From an uncultured Bacteroidales bacterium (lineage in GTDB: Bacteria; Bacteroidota; Bacteroidia; Bacteroidales; UBA932), in assembly GCA_944325465.1 (NCBI GenBank), contig CALVAE010000015.1, positions 1 through 44,220 on the forward strand: DNA of 44,220 nucleotides, in the 5' to 3' direction. The notes under the pieces are model-generated. The model had not been told where the DNA came from. It made no database searches and saw only the letters and a list, made by a program, of their open reading frames with translations. Positions 1-7,991 of the stretch are shown in pieces; position 1 is the stretch's first letter; every line of letters starts with the position of its first letter. Both the position numbers and the translations under genes were made by a program.

Positions 1-379
<379 letters not shown>

Positions 380-460
380 GAGGAGTGAGGCTTTCGAGGC
401 CGGATTATCTTTCCCAGGGGCATAGCGGGTAGAGCGAGGGCGCTACCTGCACAAATAGAC
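380..460 (+). other. 23S-5S internal transcribed spacer
   Basis: About 80 bases separate the 23S 3' end from the 5S. No tRNA-like cloverleaf is visible. A short hairpin (GGCTTTCGAGGCC, roughly 389-401) may be part of the processing stem. Limits depend on the estimated rRNA ends. Confidence 0.6.
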
Positions 461-572
461 ACCGGTGGCGATGGCAGCGGGGAACCACCTCTTCCCATAC
501 CGAACAGAGCCGTTAAGCCCGCCAGCGCCGATGGTACTGCCCGAAAGGGTGGGAGAGTAGGTTACCGCCGGT
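461..572 (+). rRNA. rrf: 5S ribosomal RNA
   Basis: The terminal helix I is visible: ACCGGTGG at 461-468 pairs with the CCGCCGGT ending at 572. Between them are the conserved 5S blocks CCGAACAGAG (about 500-509) and GCGCCGATGGTACTGC (about 525-540). Length of about 112 bases fits bacterial 5S. It is the last gene of this rRNA operon; no tRNA follows. Confidence 0.95.
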
Positions 573-579
573 ATTTTAG

Positions 580-626
580 GGAGAGTGACATTGAGTCGTA
601 AGACTTGAAGTCACTCTCCTTTTTTT
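580..626 (+). terminator. rRNA operon rho-independent terminator
   Basis: A perfect 10 bp stem, GGAGAGTGAC at 580-589 with GTCACTCTCC at 610-619, is followed by a run of seven T (620-626). It starts only 8 bases after the 5S gene. Confidence 0.93.
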
Positions 627-641
627 GATACGTCGGTGCAT

Positions 642-804
642 CAGATCCTTCACTCCGCCTGGCGGCTCCGTTCAGGATGACAAGCAAAGCCTTCGTTCAA
701 GATGACAGAACAACGGCTCCGTTCAGCGTCATACTGTCATTCCGAGGGACCTCCCTGTCATTCTGAGCGCTTCCCTGTCATTCTGAGTGCCAACGAAGAA
801 TCTG
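642..804. repeat. degenerate intergenic repeat cluster with inverted ends
   Basis: This gene-free stretch carries several diverged copies of a short element with core ATGACA/TGTCAT. One end begins CAGATCCTTC (642-651) and the other ends CGAAGAATCTG (794-804), so the ends are inverted relative to each other. Cores read ATGACA at 677-682 and 702-707, then TGTCAT at 735-740, 756-761 and 776-781, spaced about 20-25 bases apart. The same element occurs at 28714-28836 and once at 19079-19102. No open reading frame of note lies inside. Its right end abuts the bioB promoter. It is probably a miniature non-coding repeat family; function unknown. Confidence 0.7.
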
Positions 805-806
805 AA

Positions 807-836
807 TTGGAATTTACCGATTTATTGGTAAATTTG
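807..836 (+). promoter_or_regulatory. bioB promoter with overlapping inverted repeat (candidate operator)
   Basis: A Bacteroidota-type promoter is visible: TTG at 807-809, a 19 base spacer, then TAAATTTG at 829-836, matching TAnnTTTG exactly. Inside it lies an inverted repeat with perfect 8 bp arms, AATTTACC (811-818) and GGTAAATT (827-834), which fills the spacer and covers most of the -7 box. A repressor bound here would block polymerase. A biotin-responsive regulator such as BirA is the natural suspect, but the arm spacing (8 bases) is shorter than in the classical BirA operator, so the regulator is not identified. Confidence 0.72.
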
Positions 837-854
837 TCGTTCTAATGACAAGAG

Positions 855-1829
855 ATGAATAGATTGTATAGTCTGGACGGGATTGTCTCCAGGATAATCT
901 CGTCACGTAAGGGTTTGACAGAGATGGAGGCGGAAGCATTGTCATGCAGTGCTTCAACGGAAGAACTCCTGTCTGCTGCTGAAAGAGTCACCAGGAGTTG
1001 TGCTCCTTTGAAGTTTGACACCTGCTCCATAATCAATGCTAAATCCGGTAGATGTCCTGAAGACTGCCATTGGTGTGCCCAGTCTGCGCATTATCATACG
1101 GGAGCCGCTGAATACCCATTAAGTCAGGATGACGAAATTGTCAGTGCTGCCCTGACTTCATGGAATCACGGTATAGGCAGATTCTCCTTCGTGACAAGCG
1201 GCAGGGCCCTGTCTGACGCTGAAATTGACAGATTGTGCACGGTGGCACGCAGAATACGCGGTGAATGCGACATCTCATTATGCATGTCATCCGGATTGCT
1301 TGATGCCGGTCAGTTCGTCAGAATCAGGGAAGCCGGCATATCTAGGTATCATTGCAATCTTGAGACGGCTCCTTCCTTTTTCAATACATTATGCACGACT
1401 CATGACCAGCAGCAGAAGATTGATACATTGAATGCGGCGAGGGAGGCAGGGCTTCAGATCTGCAGCGGCGGCATCATCGGAATGGGTGAAACGGAAAGTC
1501 AGCGGATAGAACTTGCCTTTACCTTGAAAAGGATAGGCTCTTCTTCGGTCCCTGTAAATGTCCTGTGCCCTGTCAAGGGGACTCCATTGGAAAATACCCC
1601 CTTTATCAGTGATGAGGAAGTATTGAGATGTGTCGCTTTCTTCCGGCTGATCCTGCCGGAGGCTTATCTGCGTTTTGCCGGTGGGGTCGCCAGATTCCCG
1701 GAGAAGACCCTGGTCCGGGCATACAGGACCGGTATCAACGCGGCGATTCTGGGTGATATGCTCACGACTGCAGGAGAGGATATAAGGACAAATATTAAGA
1801 TGATAGAGGAGGCTGGATATGCATTCTGA
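855..1829 (+). CDS. bioB: biotin synthase BioB, anaerobe-type
   Basis: Radical-SAM enzyme of 324 residues that inserts sulfur into dethiobiotin, the last step of biotin synthesis. The SAM [4Fe-4S] ligands are Cys67, Cys71 and Cys74 in [10 protein letters not shown]. Aligning by eye with Escherichia coli BioB, the [2Fe-2S] ligand positions are mixed: Cys97 corresponds to Ser111 (RFSFVTSG), Cys128 to Cys143, Cys188 to Cys203 ([11 protein letters not shown]), and Arg260 to Val278 (RFAGGVAR). The flanking text [11 protein letters not shown] and [10 protein letters not shown] resembles BioB of anaerobic Firmicutes, a group reported to use a different auxiliary cluster; that assignment is inference. 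Extra cysteines include Cys57, Cys138 and Cys167. It is the first gene of bioBAD and overlaps bioA by 11 bases. The start lies 19 bases after the -7 box. Confidence 0.95.
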   Translation: MNRLYSLDGIVSRIISSRKGLTEMEAEALSCSASTEELLSAAERVTRSCAPLKFDTCSIINAKSGRCPEDCHWCAQSAHYHTGAAEYPLSQDDEIVSAALTSWNHGIGRFSFVTSGRALSDAEIDRLCTVARRIRGECDISLCMSSGLLDAGQFVRIREAGISRYHCNLETAPSFFNTLCTTHDQQQKIDTLNAAREAGLQICSGGIIGMGETESQRIELAFTLKRIGSSSVPVNVLCPVKGTPLENTPFISDEEVLRCVAFFRLILPEAYLRFAGGVARFPEKTLVRAYRTGINAAILGDMLTTAGEDIRTNIKMIEEAGYAF

Positions 1830-3120
1830 CATTAGAATAGATTTTGATAAGGTGACGGACTCTTTTGACAGGGATCATCTGTGGCATCCGTACACTTCCA
1901 CAACGAATCCATTACCGACATACAAGGTGAAATCGGCCTCAGGCTGCCGTATCACACTGGAAGACGGAACGGAACTTGTCGAGGGAATGTCATCATGGTG
2001 GTGCGCGGTACACGGATACAACCATCCGGTGCTTAACAAGGCGGTAACGGAACAGATTGGCAGGATGTCACATGTGATGTTCGGGGGGCTTACCCACGAG
2101 CCTGCCGTGGCTCTGGGAAAATTACTGCTGGATATACTTCCTGAAGAACTGACCCATATATTCTATGCGGACAGCGGTTCGGTAGCGGTGGAAGTGGCAA
2201 TGAAGATGGCCGTACAATACCAGTATGCATGTGGAAAGACAGGAAAGACAAACTTCGTTACAATCCGTTCAGGATATCACGGTGATACATGGAATGCAAT
2301 GTCTGTGTGCGACCCTGTTACCGGTATGCACAGTATTTTCGGCAGCGCGTTGCCTGTCAGGTATTTCGTCCCCCAGCCCCGCAGCAGGTTCGGAGGGCAG
2401 TGGAATCCTGAGGATATTGCTCCTCTGAAGGATATTCTTGACAGATACGGAGAAGACATAGCCGCACTGATACTTGAACCTGTCGTGCAGGGAGCCGGAG
2501 GAATGTGGTTCTATCATCCCCAATTCCTGGTGGAAGCAGTCAGGTTTTGCAGGGAAAGGGGAGTACTGGTCATATTTGATGAAATCGCGACTGGATTCGG
2601 AAGGACGGGGAAACTGTTTGCCTGTGAACATGCAGGAGTCGTTCCTGATATAATGTGTATCGGCAAGGCTCTGACCGGAGGATATATGACAATGTCCGCC
2701 GTCATTGCCACTGACAAGGTGGCCGGTACGATATCGGACAATTATCCGTATGCCTTTATGCACGGTCCGACCTTTATGGGTAACCCTCTGGCATGTGCAG
2801 TAGCCCGTGCTTCAGTCAGGCTTCTTCTTGATTCAGGATGGGAAACCAGGGTCAGTTCGATCCGGGAGCAACTGGAAAGGGAACTCGCTCCGGCAAGGGA
2901 TTTCCCTCAGGTGGCTGATGTGAGGGTACTTGGCGCCATCGGGGTAATTGAAATGAAGAATCCGGTTGATATGGCTTCCATCCAGCGGCGTTTTGTGGAA
3001 GAAGGGGTCTGGGTAAGGCCTTTCGGAAGGCTTGTATATGTGATGCCTCCTTTCATTATCAGCAGTGCGGATCTGACATTTCTGACATCGGCACTTCTTA
3101 AAGTCGTGTCGGAACAGTGA
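1819..3120 (+). CDS. bioA: adenosylmethionine-8-amino-7-oxononanoate aminotransferase
   Basis: PLP-dependent class III aminotransferase of 433 residues that converts 7-keto-8-aminopelargonate to 7,8-diaminopelargonate, with SAM as amino donor in the standard enzyme. Visible motifs: LWHPYTS near residues 21-27 with the BioA tyrosine (Tyr25), [15 protein letters not shown] at 56-70, the cofactor aspartate in [12 protein letters not shown] (253-264), and the PLP lysine Lys283 in CIGKALTGG. Length is normal for BioA. The start codon lies inside the end of bioB (11 base overlap), so translation is probably coupled. Forms bioBAD with bioD 73 bases downstream. Confidence 0.95.
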   Translation: MHSDIRIDFDKVTDSFDRDHLWHPYTSTTNPLPTYKVKSASGCRITLEDGTELVEGMSSWWCAVHGYNHPVLNKAVTEQIGRMSHVMFGGLTHEPAVALGKLLLDILPEELTHIFYADSGSVAVEVAMKMAVQYQYACGKTGKTNFVTIRSGYHGDTWNAMSVCDPVTGMHSIFGSALPVRYFVPQPRSRFGGQWNPEDIAPLKDILDRYGEDIAALILEPVVQGAGGMWFYHPQFLVEAVRFCRERGVLVIFDEIATGFGRTGKLFACEHAGVVPDIMCIGKALTGGYMTMSAVIATDKVAGTISDNYPYAFMHGPTFMGNPLACAVARASVRLLLDSGWETRVSSIREQLERELAPARDFPQVADVRVLGAIGVIEMKNPVDMASIQRRFVEEGVWVRPFGRLVYVMPPFIISSADLTFLTSALLKVVSEQ

Positions 3121-3193
3121 GTCCGCAATCGGAGGGGACGAGGCTCCGGCTGCGGCCCTATGCCGGATTATCGGGATTATAAGGAACACGAAT

Positions 3194-3841
3194 ATGAATG
3201 GTAACGTATATTTTGTGAGCGGTATCGATACGGATGCCGGGAAAAGTTATGCTACAGGCTATATGGCCAGATTGTGGAACGAATCGGGGAAACGGACCGT
3301 CACACAGAAACTTGTCCAGACCGGAAATGACAGTTTTTCCGAGGATATAGAACTCCACAGGAAGATAATGGGCTGCGGAATCCTTCAGGAAGACAGGGAG
3401 CGGCTGACTATGCCTGAAATATACACATACCCTTGTTCACCTCATCTTGCTGCGGAGATTGACGGGAGGCCGATAGATTTCGGCAGGATAGAGGCTGCAA
3501 CAGAGGAACTTTCCAGAAGATATGATGCTGTGTTGCTGGAAGGTGCAGGCGGGCTGATGGTCCCTCTTACCAGATCTCTGCTGACCATCGATTATGTCAG
3601 GGAGAAAGGATATCCGCTTATATTCGTCACTTCTGGCCGTCTTGGCAGCATAAGCCATACCTTGCTTGCCCTTGAAGCCGTGAAATCGAGGGGTATACGT
3701 CTTGAAGCACTTGTCTTCAACATGTTTCCTCGGGAAGAGGATACCACGATAGCCGATGACACGCAGGAATACCTGAAAGATTATCTGGCCGTGAATTTTC
3801 CGGATGCAGGATATATGACTGTTCCGATAATGGTTCTTTAA
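3194..3841 (+). CDS. bioD: dethiobiotin synthetase
   Basis: ATP-dependent carboxylase of 215 residues that closes the ureido ring of dethiobiotin from 7,8-diaminopelargonate and CO2. The P-loop is at the N terminus (GIDTDAGKSYAT, residues 10-21), followed by VLLEGAGGLMVPL, the typical BioD EGAGG motif. AAGGA a few bases before ATG 3194 supports the start. It follows bioA on the same strand with no terminator in the 73 base gap, completing the last three steps of biotin synthesis in pathway order apart from bioB being first. No bioF, bioC or pimeloyl genes are in the window. Confidence 0.93.
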   Translation: MNGNVYFVSGIDTDAGKSYATGYMARLWNESGKRTVTQKLVQTGNDSFSEDIELHRKIMGCGILQEDRERLTMPEIYTYPCSPHLAAEIDGRPIDFGRIEAATEELSRRYDAVLLEGAGGLMVPLTRSLLTIDYVREKGYPLIFVTSGRLGSISHTLLALEAVKSRGIRLEALVFNMFPREEDTTIADDTQEYLKDYLAVNFPDAGYMTVPIMVL

Positions 3842-3858
3842 GCATATATTCGGCAATT

Positions 3859-3900
3859 TGCAAGTAAACTTGCATTGCTCTCGGCTTCTGCGTATATTTG
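3859..3900 (+). promoter_or_regulatory. promoter with overlapping palindrome
   Basis: TTG at 3870-3872, a 20 base spacer and TATATTTG at 3893-3900 fit the Bacteroidota promoter, placing transcription start near 3907 and the ATG at 3925. A near-perfect palindrome, TGCAAGTAAACTTGCA (3859-3874, 7 bp arms, 2 base centre), covers the -33 element and is a candidate regulator site. Confidence 0.6.
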
Positions 3901-3924
3901 CGTATAAGATTAAACGGGACAGTT

Positions 3925-4659
3925 ATGAAAACCAGATTCAAGATTGTCGTGCTGGCAGTGGCAATCGCTGTTGCATGCACGGATGCGTTCGCGCAGTTCG
4001 GCGTGAATGTCAGTTATATGAATTCGACTACTTACAGTAGATTGGATGGGGCGGAAAACCCGTCAACATCGGGGACCAACGGCTTTGCGGTCGGGATCGA
4101 CCACAATATCAGGCTTATAGGCAATATCCTTTCGATACAGCCGGGAATCTATTACCAGCATCTCCTCAGGTCTGAGGATATTGCGGAAATCTCCGGTCTG
4201 GTGGCCAACACTACATTTACCGAGAACTTTCTTGCAATCCCGATTCATGTCAAGGTGGGCTTCAACCTTGTGCCCAAGGATATCCTCAAACTGTACGTTT
4301 TCGCAGGTCCGACTTTCTCAATAGGCCTGTCATCCACGGATAAGGTCTCTGTGTCAGGATCGGTTATGGGCCAGAATGTAGGCGGAGAATTTTCATACAA
4401 TTACTATAACGGGAAAATCAAGTCAAGTTCCGATGCCCTCCAGTCGGTGGTGGACACTTATTTCAATCCGGAATCAGAAGGTCAGAGGCAGAGGTTCGAC
4501 ATGATGCTCGGCGGAGGCGTAGGCCTGCAGGTAGTCCGTTTCCTTGACATAAAGGTCGGATATGATTACGGTATGCTGAACAGGTATGCCGGGGATATGG
4601 CAGACCGTGGGACGGCGCACCGCGGTCAGTTCTATGTAGGGGTCGGGGTGAGACTTTAG
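3925..4659 (+). CDS. outer-membrane beta-barrel protein
   Basis: Protein of 244 residues. The first 23 residues form a signal peptide (MKTRFKIV..., cleavage after AFA, mature Gln). The rest shows alternating hydrophobic/polar strands with glycine and aromatic residues and ends in a strand finishing with VGVRL, as in PorT-like outer-membrane barrels of Bacteroidota (outer membrane protein beta-barrel domain family). Start 3925 is chosen over 3898 because the upstream nine codons would overlap the promoter -7 box. It has its own promoter and is followed 23 bases later by the M20 peptidase. Specific function is unknown; the small size suggests a structural barrel rather than a TonB-dependent transporter. 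Confidence 0.82.
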   Translation: MKTRFKIVVLAVAIAVACTDAFAQFGVNVSYMNSTTYSRLDGAENPSTSGTNGFAVGIDHNIRLIGNILSIQPGIYYQHLLRSEDIAEISGLVANTTFTENFLAIPIHVKVGFNLVPKDILKLYVFAGPTFSIGLSSTDKVSVSGSVMGQNVGGEFSYNYYNGKIKSSSDALQSVVDTYFNPESEGQRQRFDMMLGGGVGLQVVRFLDIKVGYDYGMLNRYAGDMADRGTAHRGQFYVGVGVRL

Positions 4660-4682
4660 CCGGACCATCAACAGGTAAATCA

Positions 4683-6065
4683 ATGTATAGGAAAAATATG
4701 AAAGATCAGATGGAAACGATGAAAGATTATATCGAGAAAAACCGTGACAGGTTTTTCGAGGAACTTTTCTCCTTGCTCAGGATACCTTCGGTGAGTTCTC
4801 TTGAAGAGCACCGTCCCGATATGCAGCGTTGTGCGGAACGGCTTGCCGGACTTCTGAAGGAGGCGGGCGCGGATGAAGCCTCGGTCTGTCAGACCTCCGG
4901 ACACCCGGTAGTATTCGCCTCCAGGCATGTTTCGGACGATGTCCCTACCGTATTGGTGTATGGACATTATGATGTACAGCCGGTCGATCCGATAGAGTTG
5001 TGGAAATCCGATCCTTTCGAGCCGGAAATCCGTGACGGTGCCATATATGCGAGGGGAGCGAATGATGACAAGGGGCAGTTGTTCATGCACCTAAAGGCGT
5101 TTGAATACCTTGTGGCGACAGGCAGCCTCAGGCATAACGTGAAATTCATCTTCGAGGGTGAGGAGGAGATCGGAAGTCCGTCCCTGGCGGAGTGGGCCAA
5201 GGAGCACAAGGACCAACTCTCTGCGGACATTATCCTTGTATCCGATACTACAATGATATCGGAGTCGGTCCCTTCCATTAACTGCGGAATGCGCGGCCTG
5301 TCATACGTGGAAGTGAAGGTTACTGGTCCGGACAAGGATCTGCATTCAGGCCACTACGGCGGTGCCATAGCCAATCCGATCAATGTCCTGTGCGATATGA
5401 TATCATCTCTGATCGACAAGGACGGGCATATTACGGTAAAGGGGTTCTATGACGATGTGGTGAATCTTTCCGATGAGGACAGGGCGCAATTGGCAAGGGC
5501 TCCGTTCGATCTTGAAGAATACAAGAGATTCCTTGGAATCAGCGAAGTGAAAGGAGAGGCAGGCTATACCACTCTGGAAAGGACAGGAATCAGACCATGC
5601 CTTGATGTCAATGGAATATGGGGCGGATATACAGGAGAGGGGGCCAAGACGGTCATTCCTTCGGTGGCCCATGCGAAAATATCTATGCGCCTTGTCCCGA
5701 ATCAGGACAGCGAGACGATTACCCGTCTTTTCGAAGAGCATTTCAAGGCCATAGCGCCGGATTATGTGAAGGTAGAGGTGACTCCTTGTCATGGCGGAAA
5801 CGGATTCCTGATACCGATTTCGTCAAAGGCATACCAGGCCGCGTCACGTGCGATGACGGAAGTATACGGAGTCGAGCCTGTGCCTAGCAGAGGCGGAGGC
5901 AGTATCCCGATTCTTGCGGACCTGCAGAGAATACTCGGCATTGATCCCCTGCTGATGGGATTCGGTCTTGAAAGGGACACTATCCATTCTCCGAATGAAA
6001 GTTACCTGCTCAGCCAACTATTTGCGGGAATGGAGTCCATTGCCTTGTTCTACAGATATTTCTGA
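4683..6065 (+). CDS. M20 family dipeptidase/metallopeptidase
   Basis: Cytoplasmic zinc hydrolase of 460 residues in the M20A/ArgE-DapE-CNDP group. Visible features: YGHYDVQPV (metal-binding His and catalytic Asp), GANDDKGQ (bridging Asp), EGEEEIGSP (general-base and metal Glu pair), a dimerisation domain starting near GPDKDLHSGHYGG, and a C-terminal HSPNE motif with the last metal His. Length is right for the dipeptidase branch. ATG 4683 is used; ATG 4698 (MKDQMETM), preceded by AGGA, is an equally reasonable start. Sits between a barrel protein and pyrF on the same strand. Substrate specificity cannot be read from sequence; carnosinase-like dipeptidase activity is most likely. Confidence 0.88.
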   Translation: MYRKNMKDQMETMKDYIEKNRDRFFEELFSLLRIPSVSSLEEHRPDMQRCAERLAGLLKEAGADEASVCQTSGHPVVFASRHVSDDVPTVLVYGHYDVQPVDPIELWKSDPFEPEIRDGAIYARGANDDKGQLFMHLKAFEYLVATGSLRHNVKFIFEGEEEIGSPSLAEWAKEHKDQLSADIILVSDTTMISESVPSINCGMRGLSYVEVKVTGPDKDLHSGHYGGAIANPINVLCDMISSLIDKDGHITVKGFYDDVVNLSDEDRAQLARAPFDLEEYKRFLGISEVKGEAGYTTLERTGIRPCLDVNGIWGGYTGEGAKTVIPSVAHAKISMRLVPNQDSETITRLFEEHFKAIAPDYVKVEVTPCHGGNGFLIPISSKAYQAASRAMTEVYGVEPVPSRGGGSIPILADLQRILGIDPLLMGFGLERDTIHSPNESYLLSQLFAGMESIALFYRYF

Positions 6066-6095
6066 TGAAATGAACATTATATAATAGGATGGATT

Positions 6096-6944
6096 ATGAA
6101 TAGAGAACAGTTATATGCGCAGATTCTGAAGAAAAAGTCAGTCCTTTGTGTCGGACTTGATTCCGAATTTTCAAAAATGCCGGAACATATCAAGGCCCAT
6201 GCATTGAAAGGGGAAGTGGCGGCGATGGGGCAGCTTTTCAAGGGAAAGGCCAGATCCATAGTGGAATTCAACAAGGCGATAATCGATGCTACTGTTCCGT
6301 ATTGTGTGGCTTACAAGCCTAACCTTGCCTTTTATGAAGGATACGGACTAGATGGAATAAGGGCGCTGGAAGCCACAGTGGATTATATCAGGACGAGTTA
6401 TCCGGAAATGTTCATCATAGCGGATGCCAAAAGAGGGGATATAGGAAATACGGCAAGAATGTATGCGAAGGCCTTTTTCGAGACCATGGATTTCGATGCC
6501 GTGACTCTGGCTCCGTATATGGGAGTGGACAGCGTTACTCCTTTCCTGGAGTACAAGGACAAGTGGGCGATTGTACTCGCTCTTACTTCCAATGCTTCCG
6601 CAGCGCAGTTCCAGATGGCCGTCAAGGACGGCAGGCCGCTCTATCAGGCTGTCATCGAGGAGATGATGTCGATATCGACTCCTGATAATATGATGTTTGT
6701 AGTAGGGGCGACCAAGGCGGACAAACTGGCGGAGATCAGAACTTTCTGCCCGGACAATTTCCTGCTTGTGCCGGGAGTGGGAGCACAGGGAGGTTCTGCG
6801 GAAGAGGTCATCGTAAACGGAGCCAATGACCATGCGGGACTGCTGATAAATTCGTCCCGTGCGATCCTTTATGCAGACAGTTCCGAGAATTTCGCCCGTG
6901 CCGCCGCCAAAGTCGCACAGACCACAGCCAACTACGACCGGTAA
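6096..6944 (+). CDS. pyrF: orotidine 5'-phosphate decarboxylase
   Basis: Converts OMP to UMP in pyrimidine synthesis. The 282 residue length marks the longer subfamily 2 type. The catalytic Asp-Lys-Asp array is present at Asp110, Lys112 and Asp115 (ADAKRGDIG), with the substrate Asp in CVGLDSEF (18-25). Phosphate-binding features occur near VPGVGAQGG. Starts 30 bases after the M20 peptidase, so probably co-transcribed with it. A hairpin lies immediately after the stop. Confidence 0.96.
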   Translation: MNREQLYAQILKKKSVLCVGLDSEFSKMPEHIKAHALKGEVAAMGQLFKGKARSIVEFNKAIIDATVPYCVAYKPNLAFYEGYGLDGIRALEATVDYIRTSYPEMFIIADAKRGDIGNTARMYAKAFFETMDFDAVTLAPYMGVDSVTPFLEYKDKWAIVLALTSNASAAQFQMAVKDGRPLYQAVIEEMMSISTPDNMMFVVGATKADKLAEIRTFCPDNFLLVPGVGAQGGSAEEVIVNGANDHAGLLINSSRAILYADSSENFARAAAKVAQTTANYDR

Positions 6945-6951
6945 AGGAATG

Positions 6952-6972
6952 AACGGCCGGTTTCGGCCGTTT
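6952..6972 (+). terminator. hairpin after pyrF (probable terminator)
   Basis: Perfect 8 bp arms AACGGCCG (6952-6959) and CGGCCGTT (6964-6971) with a four-base loop, beginning 8 bases after the pyrF stop. The T tail is weak (TTT then CC), so termination may rely on stem strength or Rho. Confidence 0.65.
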
Positions 6973-6980
6973 CCAATGTA

Positions 6981-7019
6981 ATCCAGGCTGCCTGTACTCT
7001 ATGTATCGGCAGCCTGGAT
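6981..7019. terminator. convergent-junction hairpin overlapping the oxidoreductase 3' end
   Basis: Perfect 12 bp arms ATCCAGGCTGCC (6981-6992) and GGCAGCCTGGAT (7008-7019). The right arm encodes residues near the C terminus of the minus-strand gene ending at 6999. No T run follows on either strand. It probably acts as a two-way barrier or 3'-end stabiliser between pyrF and the oxidoreductase. Confidence 0.5.
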
Positions 7020-7991
7020 GTTGTCATTGGGGAAATGTACTCCCCATGAGGAGCGGAGGCTGTCCATGATTTCCATTACCAGCAGTGTCTCGCTATGAGG
7101 CATATAAGCAGTCTCCGTCCTGCCCCGGCCGATGGCTTCAATGCAGGCTCGGACCTGGTATTCGAATCCTGTAATCTGCTCAGGCGCGTTGTATGTGCGG
7201 ACAAGAGAATGATTCGCGTCATAAAGTTCCGCCTTGAGCGGATTGTTGATGTTGTCACATACGATATAGCCCTTGTCTCCGCATACGATGCCCTGACGGT
7301 CGCTTGCACACAGGGCTGTGGACTGGAGGTCGGCAATCCTGCCGTCGGTGTACCTGAGGGTGATGCTGTTCTGCAGGTCCACGCCCGTATCCGACTTCAT
7401 GCACGATGAAGAGATGTCGGAAAGTTCTGTCCCGAACATCATTAAGGCAAAGTTCAGGGCATATACTCCCAGATCCAGCAGTGCGCCTCCTCCGAGTTCC
7501 GGACGGATCAGCCTTTCCTTGTCAGCCACGGGATAGCCCAGGTGTGCAGACAGCATCATGGGCCGTCCTATCGCCCCGCTGTCGACGACTTCCTTGATTG
7601 TCTTGCTGAAAGGCATATATCTGGTCCAGATGGCTTCGGCCAGGAAGATGCCCTTTTCTTCGGAAATCCTTATCACTTCCGCGGCCTCGCGGGCATTCGC
7701 CATGAATGCTTTCTCACAGAGTACCGCTTTCCCGTGGTCGAGGCACATCATGACGTGGCGATAATGGAGGGAATGAGGGGTCGCGACATAGACAAGATCA
7801 ACGGCGGGGTCTTTCACGAGTTCTTCATAGGAACCATAGGCTTTCGTGAATCCGAACTGTCCTGCAAATGCAGCAGCCTTGTCATATTGTCTGGATGCGA
7901 CTGCATATGCTTCCACATCAGGCATTGCGTTTATCGTAACGGCCATCTTCACGGCGATGTGCCCTGCCCCTATTATTCCTATTCTGAACAT
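6999..7991 (-). CDS. Gfo/Idh/MocA family oxidoreductase
   Basis: NAD(P)-dependent sugar/inositol-type dehydrogenase of 330 residues. The N-terminal Rossmann fold shows GIIGAGHIA (residues 5-13), then YVATPHSLH and the family EKAF motif (usually EKP) near residue 94, whose Lys contacts cofactor and substrate. The C-terminal alpha/beta domain includes GGGALLDLGVYALN. It overlaps the end of the serine dehydratase gene by 13 bases, so it is translationally coupled with it. The substrate is not predictable; dihydrodiol-dehydrogenase-like or sugar substrates are common in this branch. Confidence 0.88.
   Translation of the reverse strand: MFRIGIIGAGHIAVKMAVTINAMPDVEAYAVASRQYDKAAAFAGQFGFTKAYGSYEELVKDPAVDLVYVATPHSLHYRHVMMCLDHGKAVLCEKAFMANAREAAEVIRISEEKGIFLAEAIWTRYMPFSKTIKEVVDSGAIGRPMMLSAHLGYPVADKERLIRPELGGGALLDLGVYALNFALMMFGTELSDISSSCMKSDTGVDLQNSITLRYTDGRIADLQSTALCASDRQGIVCGDKGYIVCDNINNPLKAELYDANHSLVRTYNAPEQITGFEYQVRACIEAIGRGRTETAYMPHSETLLVMEIMDSLRSSWGVHFPNDNIQAADT

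Noticed and set aside
380-460. tRNA gene in the 23S-5S spacer
   Set aside because: No cloverleaf or TTC-arm sequence fits; the spacer is only about 80 bases.
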